A DNA stretch of 64,000 nucleotides from Cinnamomum chago (GCA_038049695.1 CP142457.1:22024501-22088500); one strand, 5' to 3'. Positions 37,589-50,825 are shown, counted from the first letter of the stretch. Numbers and translations are program-made. Notes: generated by a model from the sequence alone, not told the origin.

Positions 37589-40200
37589 AAAACTTGATCC
37601 CGGATATTTCTAGATGTTGCCTTTGTACACAGAGTCGCAAGAAACACAGTGTGGAGTCAACAATTTCCTAGAGCCGCAAAGATTCTGCTTTAGTACAAAA
37701 GTATCGTACGTCCCGCGCGAAGTTCGGGTTTTCTCCTTTACAACCAGAGAACTCCCCGGAAGTGTTTACCATACCCAAGGTTCGCCCGAAACCCGTTTTA
37801 AACCGAAAAGTAGCTCGAAATATCCTAAAAGGTGCATCTCAACACAGAATACCTTCAAACGGATTTCGAGGCGTGAGACAAGAGAAGGACACCTGAAACC
37901 CCTTCTAGAGTAAAACGTGATCCTGGAATTTTCTAGAGGGAGTCTTTGGACCAAGAGTCGCATTAAAACACAGTGTAGAGTCAACCATATTCTCGAGCCG
38001 CATAGATTGTGTTTTCGTACTAAAGGACCGTACGACCCGCACGAAGTTCGGGTTTTCGCCTTTACAAACACTGAACTCCCCGAATGTGTTTTCCTTACCC
38101 AAGATTCGCCCGAAACCCGTTTTAAACCGAAAAGTAGCTCGAAATATCTTAAAGAGCGCATCTCAACCCAGAATCGCTTCAAATGGATTTGGAGCCGTAT
38201 GAAAAGACAGAGACACCCGAAACCCCATTTAGAGTAAAACGCAATCCCGGATTTTTCCAAAGGGAGTCTTTGGACCAAGAGGCGCATGAAACACAGTGTT
38301 GACTCAACAACTTTCTTGAGCCGCCCAGATTATGTTTTCGTTCAAAAGTACCGTACGACCCTCGCATGAAGTTCCGGTTTTCGCCCTAGCGAACGCTGAA
38401 CTCCCCGAAAGTGATTTCCACACTCAAGATTCACCCGAAACCCGTAGTAAACCGAAGAGTAGCTCGGAATATCCTAAAAATCGCATCTCATCCCAAAATC
38501 CCTTAATATGGATTTAGAGGCGTACGATAAGACAAGGACACCCGAAACCCTTTTTATTTTAAAACTTGATCCCGGATATTTCTAGATGTTGCCTTTGTAC
38601 ACAGAGTCGCAAGAAACATACTGTGGAGTCAACAATTTCCTAGAGCCGCAAAGATTCTGCTTTAGTACAAAAGTATCGTACGTCCCGCGCGAAGTTCGGG
38701 TTTTCTCCTTTACAACCAGAGAACTCCCCGAAAGTGTTTACCATACCCAAGGTTCGCCCGAAACCCGTTTTAAACCGAAAAGTATCTCGAAATATCCTAA
38801 AAGGTGCATCTCAACCCAGAATACCTTCAACTGGATTTCGAGGCGTGAGACAAGAGAAGGACACCCGAAACCCCTTCTATAGTAAAACGTGATCCTGGAA
38901 TTTTCTAGAGGGAGTCTTTGGACCAAGAGTCGCATTAAAACACAGTGTAGAGTCAACCATATTCTCGAGCCGCATAGATTGTGTTTTCGTACTAAAGGAC
39001 CGTACGACCCGCACGAAGTACGGGTTTTCGCCTTTACAAACACTGAACTCCCCGAATGTGTTTTCTTTACCCAAGATTCGCCCGAAACCCGTTTTAAACC
39101 GAAAAGTAGCTCGAAATATCTTAAAGAGCGCATCTCAACCCAGAATCCCTACAAATGGATTTGGAGCCGTAAGGAAAGACAGAGACACCCGAAACCCAAT
39201 TTAGAGTAAAACGCAATCCCGGATTTTTCCAAAGGGAGTCTTTTGACCAAGAGTCGCATGAAACACAGTGTTGACTCAACAACTTTCTAAAGCCGCACAG
39301 ATTATGTTTTCGTTCAAAAGTACCGTACGACCCTCGCATGAAGTTCCGGTTTTCGCCCTAGCAAACACTGAACTCCCCGAAAGTGATTTCCACACCCAAG
39401 ATTCACCCGAAACCCGTAGTAAACCGAAGAGTTGCTCGGAATATCCTAAAAATCGCATCTCATCCCAAAATCCCATCATATGGATTTAGAGGCGTACGAT
39501 AAGACAAGGACACCCGAAACCCTTTTTAGTTTAAAACTTGATCCCGGATATTTCTAGATGTTGCCTTTGTACACAGAGTCGCAAGAAACACAGTGTGGAG
39601 TCAACAATTTCGTAGAGCCGCAAAGATTCTTCTTTAGTACAAAAGTATCGTACGTCCCGCGCGAAGTTCGGGTTTTCTCCTTTACAACCAGAGAACTCCC
39701 CGAAAGTGTTTACCATACCCAAGGTTCGCCCGAAACCCGTTTTAAACCGAAAAGTAGCTCGAAATATCCTAAAAGGTGCATCTCAACACAGAATACCTTC
39801 AAACGGATTTCGAGGCGTGAGACAAGAGAAGGACACCTGAAACCCCTTCTAGAGTAAAACGTGATCCTGGAATTTTCTAGAGGGAGTCTTTGGACCAAGA
39901 GTCGCATTAAAACACAGTGTAGAGTCAACCATATTCTCGAGCCGCATAGATTGTGTTTTCGTACTAAAGGACCGTACGACCCGCACGAAGTTCGGGTTTT
40001 CGCCTTTACAAACACTGAACTCCCCGAATGTGTTTTCCTTACCCAAGATTCGCCCGAAACCCGTTTTAAACCGAAAAGTAGCTCGAAATATCTTAAAGAG
40101 CGCATCTCAACCCAGAATCCCTTCAAATGGATTTGGAGCCGTATGAAAAGACAGAGACACCCGAAACCCCATTTAGAGTAAAACGCAATCCCGGATTTTT
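37589..40200 (+). repeat. Dodecamer HOR copy 4, truncated on the right
   Basis: C starts 37589, 38561 and 39533 match the first three C positions of the dodecamer. Private changes are T at 38317 (tttcttgag, removing the tctaga site) and T at 39433 (gttgctcgg). After the A at 39856 the next B (from 40180) has ctttggacc and cactcaag instead of cttttgacc and cactccag, so the dodecamer order is left at about 40.2 kb, some 2.6 kb into the copy. Confidence 0.85.
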
Positions 40201-40828
40201 CCAAAGGGAGTCTTTGGACCAAGAGTCGCATGAAACACAGTGTTGACTCAACAACTTTCTAGAGCCGCCCAGATTATGTTTTCGTTCAAAAGTACCGTAC
40301 GACCCTCGCATGAAGTTCCGGTTTTCGCCCTAGCGAACACTGAACTCCCCGAAAGTGATTTCCACACTCAAGATTCACCCGAAACCCGTAGTAAACCGAA
40401 GAGTAGCTCGGAATATCCTAAAAATCGCATCTCATCCCAAAATCCCTTAATATGGATTTAGAGGCGTACGATAAGACAAGGACACCCGAAACCCTTTTTA
40501 TTTTAAAACTTGATCCCGGATATTTCTAGATGTTGCCTTTGTACACAGAGTCGCAAGAAACATACTGTGGAGTCAACAATTTCCTAGAGCCGCAAAGATT
40601 CTGCTTTAGTACAAAAGTATCGTACGTGCCGCGCGAAGTTCGGGTTTTCTCCTTTTACAACCAGAGAACTCCCCGAATGTGTTTACCATACCCAAGGTTC
40701 GCCCGAAACCCGTTTTAAACCGAAAAGTAGCTCGAAATATCTTAAAAGGTGCATCTCAACCTAGAATACCTTCAAATGGATTTCGAGGCGTGAGACAAGA
40801 GAAGGACACCCGAAACCCCTTATAGAGT

Positions 40829-42448
40829 GAAACGTGATCCTGGAATTTTCTAGAGGGAGACTTTGGACCAAGAATCGCATTAAAACACAGTGTAGAGTCA
40901 ACCATATTCTCGAGCCGCATAGATTGTGTTTTCGTACTAAAGGACCGTACGACCCGCACGAAGTTCGGGTTTTCGCCTTTACAAACACTGAACTCCCCGA
41001 ATGTGTTTTCCTTACCCAAGATTCGCCCGAAACCCGTTTTAAACCGAAAAGTAGCTCGAAATATCTTAAAGAGCGCATCTCAACCCAGAATCCCTACAAA
41101 TGGATTTGGAGCCGTAAGGAAAGACAGAGACACCCGAAACCCCATTTAGAGTAAAACGCAATCCCGGATTTTTCCAAAGGGAGTCTTTGGACCAAGAGTC
41201 GCATGAAACACAATGTTGACTCAACAACTTTCTAGAGTCGCACAGATTATATTTTCGTTCAAAAGTACCGTACGACCCTCGCATGAAGTTCCGGTTTTCG
41301 CCCTAGCAAACACTGAACTCCCCGAAAGTGATTTCCACACTCAAGATTCACCCGAAACCCGTAGTAAACCGAAGAGTAGCTCGGAATATTCTAAAAATCG
41401 CATCTCATCCCAAAATCCCTTAATATGAATTTAGAGGCGTACGATAAGACAAGGACACCCGAAACCCTTTTTATTTTAAAACTTGATCCCGGATATTTCT
41501 AGATGTTGCCTTTTTACAAAGAGTCGCAAGAAACACAGTGTAGAGTCAACAATTTCCTAGAGCCGAAAAGATTATGCTTTAGTACAAAAGTATCGTACGT
41601 CCCGCGCGAAGTTCGGGTTTTCTCCTTTACGACCAGAGAACTCCCCGAAATTGTTTACCAAACCCAACGTTCGCCCGAAACCCGTTTTAAACCGAAAAGT
41701 AGCTCGAAATATCTTAAAGAGCTCATCTCAACCCAGAATCCCTTCAAATGGATTTGGAGCCGTAAGGAAAGACAGAGACACCTGAAACCCCATTTAGAGT
41801 AAAACGCAATCCCGGAGTTTTCCAAAGGGAGTCTTTGGATTAAGAGTCGCATGAAACACAGTGTTGAGTAAACAACTTTCTAGAGCCGCACAGATTATGT
41901 TTTCGTTCAAAAGTACCGTAATACCCTCGCACGAAGTTCCGGTTTTCGCCCTAGCAAACACAGAACTCCCCGAAAGTGATTTCCACACTCAAGATTCACC
42001 CGAAACCCGTAGTAAACCGAAGAGTAGCTCGGAATATCCTAAAAATCGCATCTCATCCCAAAATCCCTTAATATGGATTTAGAGGCGTACGATAAGACAA
42101 GGACAACCGAAACCCTTTTTATTTTAAAACTTGATCCCGGATATTTCTAGATGTTGCCTTTTTACACAGAGTCGCTAGAAACACAGTGTGGAGTCAACAA
42201 TTTCCTAGAGCCGCAAAGATTCTGCTTTAGTACAAAAGTATCGTACGTCCCGCGCGAAGTTCGGGTTTTCTCCTTTACAACCAGAGAACTCCCCGAAAGT
42301 GTTTACCATACCCAAGGTTCGCCCGAAACCCGTTTTAAACCGAAAAGTTGCTCGAAATATCCTAAAAGGTGCATCTCAACCCAGAATACCTTCAAATGGA
42401 TTTCGAGGCGTGAGACAAGAGAAGGACACCCGAAACCCCTTCTATAGT
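40829..42448 (+). repeat. Irregular pentameric unit A-B-C/A-B-C, copy 2
   Basis: 1620 bp between A starts, with the C/A hybrid at 41478-41800 followed by B at 41801. It has the same private hybrid bases and the same odd B (gtaataccctcgcacg, gttgagtaaac) as 7-1625, but lacks that copy's one-base loss. The first A has gaaacgtgatcc, gggagacttt and agaatcgc, which the copy at 7 lacks. Confidence 0.9.
41478..41800 (+). repeat. C/A hybrid monomer, copy 2
   Basis: Same structure and same switch block as the hybrid at 656-978; it differs by tgtagagtc for tgtggagtc and by ccaaaccc for ccataccc. Confidence 0.87.
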
Positions 42449-45400
42449 AAAACGTGATCCTGGAATTTTCTAGAGGGAGTCTTTGGACCAAGAGTCGCAT
42501 TAAAACACAGTGTAGAGTCAACCATATTCTCGAGCCGCATAGATTGTGTTTTCGTACTAAAGGACCGTACGACCTGCACGAAGTTCGGGTTTTCGCCTTT
42601 ACAAACACTGAACTCCCCGAATGTGTTTTCCTTACCCAAGATTCGCCCGAAACCCGTTTTAAACCGAAAAGTAGCTCGAAATATCTTAAAGAGCGCATCT
42701 CAACCCAGAATCCCTACAAATGGATTTGGAGCCGTAAGGAAAGACAGAGACACCCGAAACCCCATTTAGAGTAAAACGCAATCCCGGATTTTTCCAAAGG
42801 GAGTCTTTGGACCAAGAGTCGCATGAAACACAGTGTTGACTCAACAACTTTCTAGAGCCGCACAGATTATGTTTTCGTTCAAAAGTACCGTACGACCCTC
42901 GCATGAAGTTCCGGTTTTCGCCCTAGCAAACACTGAACTCCTCGAAAGTGATTTCCACACCCAAGATTCACCCGAAACCCGGAGTAAACCGAAGACTAGC
43001 TCGGAATATCCTAAAAATCGCATCTCATCCCAAAATCCCAAAATATGGATTTAGAGACGTACGATAAGACAAGGACACCCGAAAACCTTTTTATTTTAAA
43101 ACTTGATCCCGGATATTTCTAGATGTTGCCTTTGTACACAGAGTCGCAAGAAACACAGTGTGGAGTTAACAATTTCCTAGAGCCGCAAAGATTCTGCTTT
43201 AGTACAAAAGTATCGTACGTCCCGCGCGAAGTTCGGGTTTTCTCCTTTACAACCAGAGAACTCCCCGAAAGTGTTTACCATACCCAAGGTTCGCCCGAAA
43301 CCCGTTTTAAACCGAAAAGTATCTCGAAATATCCTAAAAGGTGCATCTCAACCCAGAATACCTTCAAATGGATTTCGAGGCGTGAGACAAGAGAAGGACA
43401 CCCGAAACCCCTTCTATAGTAAAACGTGATCCTGGAATTTTCTAGAGGGAGTCTTTAGACCAAGAGTCGCATTAAAACACAGTGTAGAGTCAGCCATATT
43501 CTCGAGCCGCATAGATTGTGTTTTCGTACTAAAGGACCGTACGACCCGCACGAAGTTCGGGTTTTCGCCTTTACAAACACTGAACTCCCCGAATGTGTTT
43601 TCCTTACCCAAGATTCGCCCGAAACCCGTTTTAAACCGAAAAGTAGCTCGAAATATCTTAAAGAGCGCATCTCAACCCAGAATCCCTACAAATGGATTTG
43701 GAGCCGTAAGGAAAGACAGAGACACCCGAAACCCCATTTAGAGTAAAACGCAATCCCGGATTTTTCCAAAGGGAGTCTTTGGACCAAGAGTCGCATGAAA
43801 CACAGTGTTGACTCAACAACTTTCTAAAGCCGCACAGATTATGTTTTCGTTCAAAAGTACCGTACGACCCTCGCATGAAGTTCCGGTTTTCGCCCTAGCA
43901 AACACTGAACTCCTCGAAAGTGATTTCCACACCCAAGATTCACCCGAAACCCGGAGTAAACCGAAGACTAGCTCGGAATATCCTAAAAATCGCATCTCAT
44001 CCCAAAATCCCAAAATATGGATTTAGAGACGTACGATAAGACAAGGACACCCGAAAACCTTTTTATTTTAAAACTTGATCCCGGATATTTCTAGATGTTG
44101 CCTTTGTACACAGAGTCGCAAGAAACACAGTGTGGAGTTAACAATTTCCTAGAGCCGCAAAGATTCTGCTTTAGTACAAAAGTATCGTACGTCCCGCGCG
44201 AAGTTCGGGTTTTCTCCTTTACAACCAGAGAACTCCCCGAAAGTGTTTACCATACCCAAGGTTCGCCCGAAACCCGTTTTAAACCGAAAAGTATCTCGAA
44301 ATATCCTAAAAGGTGCATCTCAACCCAGAATACCTTCAAATGGATTTCGAGGCGTGAGACAAGAGAAGGACACCCGAAACCCCTTCTATAGTAAAACGTG
44401 ATCCTGGAATTTTCTAGAGGGAGTCTTTAGACCAAGAGTCGCATTAAAACACAGTGTAGAGTCAGCCATATTCTCGAGCCGCATAGATTGTGTTTTCGTA
44501 CTAAAGGACCGTACGACCCGCACGAAGTTCGGGTTTTCGCCTTTACAAACACTGAACTCCCCGAATGTGTTTTCCTTACCCAAGATTCGCCCGAAACCCG
44601 TTTTAAACCGAAAAGTAGCTCGAAATATCTTAAAGAGCGCATCTCAACCCAGAATCCCTACAAATGGATTTGGAGCCGTAAGGAAAGACAGAGACACCCG
44701 AAACCCCATTTAGAGTAAAACGCAATCCCGGATTTTTCCAAAGGGAGTCTTTGGACCAAGAGTCGCATGAAACACAGTGTTGACTCAACAACTTTCTAGA
44801 GCCGCACAGATTATGTTTTCGTTCAAAAGTACCGTACGACCCTCGCATGAAGTTCCGGTTTTCGCCCTAGCAAACACTGAACTCCTCGAAAGTGATTTCC
44901 ACACCCAAGATTCACCCGAAACCCGTAGTAAACCGAAGACTAGCTCGGAATATCCTAAAAATCGCATCTCATCCCAAAATCCCAAAATATGGATTTAGAG
45001 ACGTACGATAAGACAAGGACACCCGAAAACCTTTTTATTTTAAAACTTGATCCCGGATATTTCTAGATGTTGCCTTTGTACACAGAGTCGCAAGAAACAC
45101 AGTGTGGAGTTAACAATTTCCTAGAGCCGCAAAGATTCTGCTTTAGTACAAAAGTATCGTACGTCCCGCGCGAAGTTCGGGTTTTCTCCTTTACAACCAG
45201 AGAACTCCCCGAAAGTGTTTACCATACCCAAGGTTCCCCCGAAACCCGTTTTAAACCGAAAAGTATCTCGAAATATCCTAAAAGGTGCATCTCAACCCAG
45301 AATACCTTCAAATGGATTTCGAGGCGTGAGACAAGAGAAGGACACCCGAAACCCCTTCTATAGTAAAACGTGATCCTGGAATTTTCTAGAGGGAGTCTTT

Positions 45401-46337
45401 AGACCAAGAGTCGCATTAAAACACAGTGTAGAGTCAGCCATATTCTCGAGCCGCATAGATTGTGTTTTCGTACTAAAGGACCGTACGACCCGCACTAAGT
45501 TCGCGTTTTCGCCTTTACAAACACTGAACTCCCCGAATGTGTTTTCCTTACCCAAGATTCGCCCGAAACCCGTTTTAAACCGAAAAGTAGCTCGAAATAT
45601 CTTAAAGAGCGCATCTCAACCCAGAATCCCTACAAATGGATTTGGAGCCGTAAGGAAAGACAGAGACACCCGAAACCCCATTTAGAGTAAAACGCAATCC
45701 CGGATTTTTCCAAAGGGAGTCTTTGGACCAAGAGTCGCATGAAACACAGTGTTGACTCAACAACTTTCTAGAGCCGCACAGATTATGTTTTCGTTCAAAA
45801 GTACCGTACGACCCTCGCATGAAGTTCCGGTTTTCGCCCTAGCGAACACTGAACTCCCCGAAAGTGATTTCCACACTCAAGATTCACCCGAAACCCGTAG
45901 TAAACCGAACAGTAGCTCGGATTATCCTAAAAATCGCATCTCATCCCAAAATCCCTTAATATGGATTTAGAGGCGTACGATAAGACAAGGACACCCGAAA
46001 CCCTTTTTATTTTAAAACTTGATCCCGGATATTTCTAGATGTTGCCTTTGTACACAGAGTCGCAAGAAACATACTGTGGAGTCAACAATTTCCTAGAGCC
46101 GCAAAGATTCTGCTTTAGTACAAAAGTATCGTACGTTCCGCGCGAAGTTCGGGTTTTCTCCTTTTACAACCAGAGAACTCCCCGAAAGTGTTTACCATAC
46201 CCAAGGTTCGCCCGAAACCCGTTTTAAACCGAAAAGTAGCTCGAAATATCTTAAAAGGTGCATCTCAACCTAGAATACCTTCAAATGGATTTCGAGGCGT
46301 GAGACAAGAGAAGGACACCCGAAACCCCTTATAGAGT
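42449..46337 (+). repeat. Four ordinary 972-bp HOR units
   Basis: Units start at 42449, 43421, 44393 and 45365; the last is 973 bp because of an extra T in its C at about 46164 (cttttacaac). The first three B monomers share gaactcctcg and gaagactagc; the first two also share acccggagtaaacc. Bases 44886-45631, including the rare ggttccccc and cactaagttcgcg, recur at 55204-55949 (offset 10318 bp). Confidence 0.88.
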
Positions 46338-49300
46338 GAAACGTGATCCTGGAATTTTCTAGAGGGAGACTTTGGACCAAGAATCGCATTAAAACACAGT
46401 GTAGAGTCAACCATATTCTCGAGCAGCATAGATTGTGTTTTCGTACTAAAGGACCGTACGACCCGCAGGAAGTTTGGGTTTTCGCCTTTACAAACACTGA
46501 ACTCCCCGAATGTGTTTTCCTTACCCAAGATTCGCCCGAAACCCGTTTTAAACCGAAAAGTAGCTCGAAATATCTTAAAGAGCGCATCTCAACCCAGAAT
46601 CCCTACAAATGGATTTGGAGCCGTAAGGAAAGACAGAGACACCCGAAACCCCATTTAGAGTAAAACGCAATCCCGAATTTTTCCAAAGGGAGTCTTTGGA
46701 CCAAGAGTCGCATGAAACACAGTGTTGACTCAACAACTCTCTAGAGCCGCACAGATTATATTTTCGTTCAAAAGTACCGTAATACCCTCGCACGAAGTTC
46801 CGGTTTTCGCCCTAGCAAACACAGAACTCCCCGAAAGTGATTTCCACACTCAAGATTGACCCGAAACCCGTAGTAAACCGAAGAGTAGCTCGGAATATCC
46901 TAAAAATCGCATCTCATCCCAAAATCCCTTAATATGGATTTAGAGGCGTACGATAAGACAAGGACAACCGAAACCCTTTTTATTTTAAAACTTGATCCCG
47001 GATATTTCTAGATGTTGCCTTTTTACACAGAGTCGCAAGAAACACAGTGTGGAGTCAACAATTTCCTAGAGCCGCAAAGATTCTGCTTTAGTACAAAAGT
47101 ATCGTACGTCCCGCGCGAAGTTCGGGTTTTCTCCTTTACAACCAGAGAACTCCCCGAAAGTGTTTACCATACCCAAGGTTCGCCCGAAACCCGTTTTAAA
47201 CCGAAAAGTAGCTCGAAATATCCTAAAAGGTGCATCTCAACCCAGAATACCTTCAAATGGATTTCGAGGCGTGAGACAAGAGAAGGACACCCGAAACCCC
47301 TTCTATAGTAAAACGTGATCCTGGAATTTTCTAGAGGGAGTCTTTGGACCAAGAGTCGCATTAAAATACAGTGTAGAGTCAACCATATTCTCGAGCCGCA
47401 TAGATTGTGTTTTCGTACTAAAGGACCGTACGACCCGCACGAAGTTCGGGTTTTCGCCTTTACAAACACTGAACTCCCCGAATGTGTTTTCCTTACCCAA
47501 GATTCGCCCGAAACCCGTTTTAAACCGAAAAGTAGCTCGAAATATCTTAAAGAGCGCATCTCAACCCAGAATCCCTACAAATGGATTTCGAGCCGTAAGG
47601 AAAGACAGAGACACCCGAAACCCAATTTAGAGTAAAACGCAATCCCGGATTTTTCCAAAGGGAGTCTTTGGACCAAGAGTCGCATGAAACACAGTGTTGA
47701 CTCAACAACTTTCTAGAGCCGCACAGATTATGTTTTCGATCAAAAGTACCGTACGACCCTCGCATGAAGTTCCGGTTTTCGCCCTAGCAAACACTGAACT
47801 CCCCGAAAGTGATTTCTACACCCAAGATTCACCCGAAACCCGTAGTAAACCGAAGAGTAGCTCGGAACATCCTAAAAATCGCATCTCATCCCAAAATCCC
47901 AAAATATGGACTTGGTCCCGGATATTTCTAGATGTTGCCTTTGTACACAGAGTCGCAAGAAACACAGTGTGGAGTCAACAATTTCCTAGAGCCGCAAAGA
48001 TTCTGCTTTAGTACAAAAGTATCGTACGTCCCGCGCGAAGTTCGGGTTTTCTCCTTTACAACCAGAGAACTCCCCGAAAGTGTTTACCATACCCAAGGTT
48101 CGCCCGAAACCCGTTTTAAACCGAAAAGTAGCTTGAAATATCCTAAATGGTGCATCTCAACCCAGAATACCTTCAAATGGATATCGAGGCGTGAGACAAG
48201 AGAAGGACACCCGAAACCCCTTCTATAGTAAAACGTGATCCTGGAATTTTCTAGAGGGAGTCTTTGGACCAAGAGTCGCCTTAAAACACAGTGTAGAGTC
48301 AACCATATTCTCGAGCCGCATAGATTGTGTTTTCGTACTAAAGGACCGTACGACCCGCACGAAGTTCGGGTTTTCGCCTTTACAAACACTGAACTCCCCG
48401 AATGTGTTTTCCTTACCCAAGATTCGCCCGAAACCCGTTTTAAACCGAAAAGTAGCTCGAAATATCTTAAAGAGCGCATCTCAACCAAGAATCCCTTCAA
48501 ATGGATTTGGAGCCGTAAGGAAAGACAGAGACACCCGAAACCCAATTTAGAGTAAAACGCAATCCCGGATTTTTCCAAAGGGAGTCTTTGGACCAAGAGT
48601 CGCATGAAACACAGTGTTGACTCAACAACTTTCTAGAGCCGCACAGATTATGTTTTCGTTCAAAAGTACCGTACGACCCTCGCATGAAGTTCCGGTTTTC
48701 GCCCTAGCAAACACTGAACTCCCCGAAAGTGATTTCCACACCCAAGATTCACCCAAAACCCGTAGTAAACCGAAGAGTAGCTCGGAATATCCTAAAAATC
48801 GCATCTCATCCCAAAATCCCTTCATATGGATTTAGAGGCGTAAGATAAGACAAGGACACCCGAAACCCTTTTTAGTTTAAAACTTGATCCCGGATATTTC
48901 TAGATGTTGCCTTTGTACACAGAGTCGCAAGAAACACAGTGTGGAGTGAATAATTTCCTAGAGCCGCAAAGATTCTGCTTTAGTACAAAAGTATCGTACG
49001 TCCCGCGCGAAGTTCGGGTTTTCTCCTTTACAACCAGAGAACTCCCCGAAAGTGTTTACCATACCCAAGGTTCGCCCGAAACCCGTTTTAAACCGAAAAG
49101 TATCTCGAAATATCCTAAAAGGTGCATCTCAACCCAGAATACCTTCAAATGGATTTCGAGGCGTGAGACAAGAGAAGGACACCCGAAACCCCTTCTATAG
49201 TAAAACGTGATCCTGGAATTTTCTAGAGGGAGTCTTTGGACCAAGAGTCGCATTAAAACACAGTGTAGAGTCAGCCATATTCTCGAGCCGCATAGATTGT

Positions 49301-50825
49301 GTTTTCGTACTAAAGGACCGTACGACCCGCACGAAGTTCGGGTTTTCGCCTTTACAAACACTGAACTCCCCGAATGTGTTTTCCTTACCCAAGATTCGCC
49401 CGAAACCCGTTTTAAACCGAAAAGTAGCTCGAAATATCTTAAAGAGCGCATCTCAACCCAGAATCCCTACAAATGGATTTGGAGCCGTAAGGAAAGACAG
49501 AGACACCCGAATCCCCATTTAGAGTAAAACGCAATCCCGAATTTTTCCAAAGGGAGTCTTTGGACCAAGAGTCGCATGAAACACAGTGTTGACTCAACAA
49601 CTTTCTAGAGCCGCACAGATTATGTTTTCGTTCAAAAGTACCGTACGACCCTCGCATGAAGTTCCGGTTTTCGCCCTAGCAAACACTGAACTCCTCGAAA
49701 GTGATTTCCACACCCAAGATTCACCCGAAACCCGTAGTAAACCGAAGACTAGCTCGGAATATCCTAAAAATCGCATCTCATCCCAAAATCCCAAAATATG
49801 GATTTAGAGACGTACGATAAGACAAGGACACCCGAAAACCTTTTTATTTTAAAACTTGATCCCGGATATTTCTAGATGTTGCCCTTTTACACAGAGTCGC
49901 AAGAAACACAGTGTGGAGTCAACAATTACCTAGAGCCGCAAAGATTCTGCTTTAGTACAATAGTATCGTACGTCCCGCGCGAAGTTCGGGTTTTCTCCTT
50001 TACAACCAGAGAACTCCCCGAAAGTGTTTACCATACCCAAGGTTCGCCCGAAACCCGTTTTAAACCGAAAAGTAGCTCGAAATATCCTAAAAGGTGCATC
50101 TCAACCCAGCATACCTTCATATGGATTTCGAGGCGTGAGACAAGAGAAGGACACCCGAAACACCTTCTATAGTAAAACGTGATCCTGGAATTTTCTAGAG
50201 GGAGTCTTTGGACCAAGAGTCGCATTAAAACACAGTGTAGACTCAGCCATATTCTCGAGCCGTATAGATTGTGTTTTCGTACTAAAGGACCGTACGACCC
50301 GCACGAAGTACGGGTTTTCGCCTTTACAAACACTGAACTCCCCGAATGTGTTTTCCTTACCCAAGATTCGCCCGAAACCCGTTTTAAACCGAAAAGTAGC
50401 TCGAAATATCTTAAAGAGCGCATCTCAACCCAGAATCCCTTCAAATGGATTTGGAGCCGTAAGGAAAGACAGAGACACCCGAAACCCAATTTAGAGTAAA
50501 ACGCAATCCCGGATTTTTCCAAAGGGAGTATTTGGACCAAGAGTCGCATGAAACACAGTGTTCACTCAACAACTTTCTAGAGCCGCACAGATTATGTTTT
50601 CGTTCAAAAGTACCGTACGACCCTCGCATGAAGTTCCGGTTTTCGCCCTAGCAAACACTGAACTCCCCGAAAGTGATTTCCACACCCAAGATTCACCCGA
50701 AACCCGTAGTAAACCGAAGAGTAGCTCGGAATATCCTAAAAATCGCATCTCATCCCAAAATCCCTTAATATGGATTTAGAGGCGTACGATAAGACAAGGA
50801 CACCCGAAACCCTTTTTATTTTAAA
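46115..50825 (+). repeat. Segment copy Q1 (4.7 kb, offset 11289 bp from 57404-62114)
   Basis: Every unusual feature here returns 11289 bp later: gttccgcgcg, the extra T in C, gagcagcat and caggaagtttggg in A, gtaataccctc in B, taaaatacag, the 52-bp deletion, gcttgaaat with cctaaatgg, and acaattacc with acaatagtatc in C. About a dozen single-base differences were noticed, giving roughly 99.7% identity. The limits are ctgctttag/ctgcattag at 46114/57403 on the left and aaaagttg/aaaacttg at 50826/62115 on the right. Confidence 0.85.
47310..48229 (+). repeat. Shortened HOR unit (920 bp) with a 52-bp deletion
   Basis: The B monomer from 47634 stops at atatgga (47910) and continues directly with cttggtcccgg of C (47911). 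Compared with an intact junction exactly 52 bases are missing: the last part of B and the first four A of C, plus an a-to-g change after the join. No repeat longer than one or two bases flanks the lost segment. Confidence 0.92.

Larger units (their letters stand above)
39817..42520 (+). repeat. Segment copy P1 (offset 12262 bp from 52079-54782)
   Basis: This 2.7-kb stretch matches 52079-54782 with very few differences (noticed: g/a at about 41544, caaacc/catacc at about 41661, cactgaac/cacttaac at about 41315). Both contain a C with an extra T (ccttttacaa) at about 40653 and the whole pentameric unit. Limits are the first differences seen outside: T at 52078 on the left and a/g at 42521/54783 on the right. 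Confidence 0.82.
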
